Of a DNA stretch of 7,738 nt, positions 5,767 through 7,738 are shown one piece after another. The position numbers were made by a program, and so were the translations under genes. Source of the DNA: Deltaproteobacteria bacterium (GTDB taxonomy: Bacteria; Myxococcota; B64-G9). The first letter of the stretch is position 1, and every line of letters starts with the position of its first letter. The notes beneath the pieces were generated by a model, which saw only the letters and a list, made by a program, of their open reading frames with translations, was not told the origin of the DNA and did no database searches. The stretch covers positions 1 to 7,738 of the forward strand of contig JAUVAM010000149.1 in NCBI GenBank assembly GCA_030591745.1. The letters run 5' to 3'.

Positions 5767-6521
5767 GTTTCTCGGATTGGATGGAAAAGCACCGGGCTCG
5801 TAAGCGCCTGCGACAGATCGAACGTCACAAGAAAGGCATCAAGAACCGATACGGATACGGTGAAGACCGGCAAAGTGCGGTTGCGTTCTTCCAGGATTTG
5901 GGTGGCAAAGATGGCGCTTTGGGTCTCTTGGAGCGCTTCATGGTCATCATCGACAAGACCATCAAGGATGAGGAAGAAAAAGAACATCTGTCCAAAATTC
6001 TGGTGAGCATGGGGCATGATATTGTGCCCGCCATCGAGGAATACATCCACCGCAAGGACGCGAGCAATGTGCCCATCACCTGGCCCTTGAAGATATTGGA
6101 ACAGGTTTGCGAGCCATCCGAGGCCGTGGACGTCTTAGTGCGGGCCCTGGAAACCATGGGCACAACCTACACCCGCGAGCCGGAGCGCAAGGTCCTGCTG
6201 GTCAGCCAGTTGGCCGAGTTCGAGGATGATCGCGTGGTGCCCACCTTGGTTCCTTTTCTGCATGATCACCGGGACGAGGTTCAAGTCGAGGCCCTCGATG
6301 CTCTGGTGCGTCGGGCCGATGAGCGGGCCCGGGAGCCCATGCTCAAACTCCTGATCGATGAGGAAACCCCCATGCGCTTGAGGGCGGCGGTGGCCGAGTC
6401 CCTGCAGCAGTTGGGCTGGACGGTTAAGGGCTATCGCAAGAAAGTCGAAGAAGTGCTGCCCGAGGGTTTGGGCGTGGATCGGATTGGGCGCGTCAAGGGA
6501 CGTTGGACCCACGGGACATGA
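5763..6521 (+). CDS. HEAT-repeat protein of unknown function
   Basis: The 252-aa protein has no signal peptide and should be cytoplasmic. Residues 8-29 are strongly basic (HRARKRLRQIERHKKGIKNR). The middle is helical, and residues about 141-219 form two or more HEAT-like helical hairpins: LLVSQLAEFEDDRVVPTLVP, then VQVEALDALVRRADERAREP, then RLRAAVAESLQQLGW. HEAT repeats are usually protein-binding solenoids. ATG 5763 is chosen over an in-frame TTG at 5748 because it forms an ATGA overlap with the previous stop and has GAAGG at 5751-5755, 7 nt upstream. Its own stop overlaps the PafB-like gene (ATGA 6518-6521). Position between an exported protein and two WYL regulators suggests an adaptor in the same process; that is inference. 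Confidence 0.82.
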   Translation: MSFSDWMEKHRARKRLRQIERHKKGIKNRYGYGEDRQSAVAFFQDLGGKDGALGLLERFMVIIDKTIKDEEEKEHLSKILVSMGHDIVPAIEEYIHRKDASNVPITWPLKILEQVCEPSEAVDVLVRALETMGTTYTREPERKVLLVSQLAEFEDDRVVPTLVPFLHDHRDEVQVEALDALVRRADERAREPMLKLLIDEETPMRLRAAVAESLQQLGWTVKGYRKKVEEVLPEGLGVDRIGRVKGRWTHGT

Positions 6522-7543
6522 AAAAAGCGGAACGCATTTTGGATCTGGTCGCTTTTTTGTTGCACAGCCCAGAGCCTGTGACTTTCGAAGAGATCCGTCA
6601 GGCCTTTCCTGAGGACTATGTTGGGGACAACGAGGCGACGGTAGCCCGCAAGTTTGAGCGAGACAAGGCGGACATCCTGGCCTTGGGCTTGCCCATCAAG
6701 CACTTGGCCGGCGACGACCACGACAAGGAAGGCTACCTCATCGAGCGGGATAGCTACGGATTGCCTCCGCTGGATTTGGCTCCTGAAGAGTTGGCTTTGC
6801 TGTTTTTGGCAGGCTCGGCCGCTCTCGACATGACGGCCTCGCCCTTCGCCCGCGATTTGAGCTTGGCGCTCAACAAGATAGCTTTTTCTTTTGATGCAGG
6901 CGTTGGGCAGATTGCGACTTTGCGATCCTTGCAACGAGGCGCAACCAAGGTTTTGCCGGAGGATGGACTCCGACAACGGGAGAACCTGGAGGCGCTGCAG
7001 CGAGCCATCCGCGATCGTAAGACCGTCACCCTGTCTTACCATGGGCTGTGGCGCGATGAGATCACCAAGCGCCGGGTGGACCCTTACGGTTTGGTCTACC
7101 GGCAAGGAGACTGGATCCTGGTAGGCCATTGTCACCTGCGCGAAGCGCCTCGGGTTTTTCATGTGCGTCGCTTGCGCGGTTTGGCGGTCAACCCCCTCAA
7201 GCCCAAGAGTCCCGATTTCGAGGTGCCTTCCGGCTTCAAGTTGAGGCAGCATGTCGCGCGTCACCCTTGGCAGCTCAAAGTACACGAGCCGAAACTTGTG
7301 CGCATACGCATGGAGGGCCCGGTGGCTCAAACCCTGGTGGCCGAGTTGGGGGAGGCGGTTTCCAAGGTCGAGGAAGATGGCGAGGCCCTCATTCTCTCTT
7401 TGTCTTGCAGCAACACCGAGGGTTTTTTGCCCCTGGTGATTGGTCAACGCGCCAGGGCCAGGGTCCTCGAGCCGCCTGAACTGGTGGAGCGAGTACGCGA
7501 AGTGCTTACGGTTTTGAGCCAGGCAGGGGAAGCGCCGTTATGA
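6518..7543 (+). CDS. PafB-like WYL-domain transcriptional regulator
   Basis: The 341-aa protein has the architecture of PafB-type WYL regulators. An N-terminal winged helix-turn-helix region (1-62) contains the signature ARKFERDKADILALGLPI (43-60). The linker has GYLIERDSYGLPPLDLAPEE (72-91). The WYL domain spans about 155-225, with VDPYGLVYRQGDWILVG and the basic RVFHVRRLRG strand; the name-giving Trp-Tyr-Leu is Trp199-Ile200-Leu201 here. A WCX-type C-terminal region (about 258-335) follows. In mycobacteria PafB and PafC act together as a transcriptional activator of DNA-damage genes, and WYL domains are known or proposed ligand or nucleic-acid sensors. ATG 6518 (ATGA overlap) is preferred over TTG 6503; the ribosome binding site is weak, so coupling to the upstream gene is likely. 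Target genes are unknown; gene symbol withheld because orthology to pafB is not proven. Confidence 0.88.
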   Translation: MKKAERILDLVAFLLHSPEPVTFEEIRQAFPEDYVGDNEATVARKFERDKADILALGLPIKHLAGDDHDKEGYLIERDSYGLPPLDLAPEELALLFLAGSAALDMTASPFARDLSLALNKIAFSFDAGVGQIATLRSLQRGATKVLPEDGLRQRENLEALQRAIRDRKTVTLSYHGLWRDEITKRRVDPYGLVYRQGDWILVGHCHLREAPRVFHVRRLRGLAVNPLKPKSPDFEVPSGFKLRQHVARHPWQLKVHEPKLVRIRMEGPVAQTLVAELGEAVSKVEEDGEALILSLSCSNTEGFLPLVIGQRARARVLEPPELVERVREVLTVLSQAGEAPL

Positions 7544-7738
7544 ACGAACAGGTCCATCGGCTCAGGACTTTGTTGTTTTTGGTCCCTTTTGTTTATCGGC
7601 ACCGGGGTGTGCCCGTGGTCGAACTGGCCCGGCGCCTGGGTATGGACGAGAAAGCACTGACCAAGGAAATCGATTTTCTACTCATGGTGGGTCGGCCTCC
7701 CTTCCAGCCCAACGACATGATCGACATCTACGTGGAGG
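7540..7738 (+). CDS. PafC-like WYL regulator, N-terminal part only (runs off window)
   Basis: The frame from ATG 7540 is open to the window end, giving 66 residues beginning MNEQVHRLRTLLFLVPFVYR. The sequence matches the winged-helix N-terminus of PafC-type WYL proteins: a basic R-x-L-L-F-L-V-P start, then VPVVELARRLGMDEKALTKEIDFLLMVGRPPFQPNDMIDIYVE with the recognition helix and the conserved P-x-D-x-I-D segment. AGGGGA at 7525-7530 is 9 nt upstream, and the ATG overlaps the stop of the PafB-like gene as ATGA. The WYL domain itself would lie past the right edge, so the assignment rests on the N-terminus and on the adjacency to a PafB-like gene. Confidence 0.8.
   Translation, partial: MNEQVHRLRTLLFLVPFVYRHRGVPVVELARRLGMDEKALTKEIDFLLMVGRPPFQPNDMIDIYVE

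Noticed and set aside
6431..7447. 338-codon minus-strand open frame opposite the PafB-like gene
   Set aside because: Product is Gln/Arg/His-rich without domain features; the plus frame has strong WYL family motifs and a coupled start.
1..7738. CRISPR arrays, tRNA/rRNA genes, transposons, defence or toxin-antitoxin modules
   Set aside because: No regularly spaced repeats, cloverleaf, terminal inverted repeats, transposase or toxin-like product seen; WYL proteins occur in defence loci, but the pair here is PafBC-like and no effector genes surround it.

Overview
The window looks like the chromosome of a GC-rich Gram-negative bacterium, most plausibly from the former Deltaproteobacteria (Myxococcota, Bradymonadota or a relative). 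The reasons are three tandem bactofilin genes, a class II PssA-type phosphatidylserine synthase, a PafB/PafC-like pair of WYL regulators, strong AAGGAG-type ribosome binding sites and several ATGA/GTGA stop-start overlaps. The lineage is an inference; there is no rRNA or other decisive marker. I see no tRNA, rRNA, CRISPR array, insertion sequence or prophage gene.

Region 1 (1-1313, minus strand) is one uninterrupted coding frame that runs off the left edge. It encodes the N-terminal ~437 residues of a polytopic GT-C glycosyltransferase of the GT39/PMT_2 (ArnT-like) type. Plus-strand open frames lying over it are shadows. A 148-bp divergent intergenic region (1314-1461) follows, with a possible weak promoter and an imperfect dyad.

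Region 2 (1462-3080, plus strand) is a two-gene lipid unit: a monoacylglycerol lipase/lysophospholipase-like alpha/beta hydrolase and phosphatidylserine synthase (pssA). They are joined by a GTGA overlap, provided pssA starts at GTG 2316 rather than ATG 2298.

Region 3 (3081-4459) opens with a good extended -10 promoter candidate, then three bactofilins in tandem (114, 103 and 180 aa), each with its own strong ribosome binding site. The first two are almost only the beta-helix core. The third carries a ~70-residue Pro/Ala/Lys tail ending in a lysine-valine-lysine-arginine block. The layout resembles the BacNOP trio of Myxococcus xanthus, which scaffolds ParABS, but no par gene or PadC is in view.

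Region 4 (4506-7738) is pyrE (orotate phosphoribosyltransferase), then an unrecognised membrane-anchored or lipoprotein-like protein, a HEAT-repeat protein, a PafB-like WYL regulator and the start of a PafC-like WYL regulator that leaves the right edge. The last four are chained by three successive ATGA overlaps, so they are probably translated together.

Working together: the hydrolase/PssA pair fits phospholipid turnover and synthesis, the bactofilins make a cytoskeletal scaffold, and the HEAT-WYL-WYL block looks like a regulatory unit (possibly nucleic-acid or stress sensing by analogy with actinobacterial PafBC). Genes 3179-7738 all run the same way with short gaps and could form one long transcript. 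Whether bactofilins, pyrE and the WYL block are functionally linked cannot be decided from this sequence alone.
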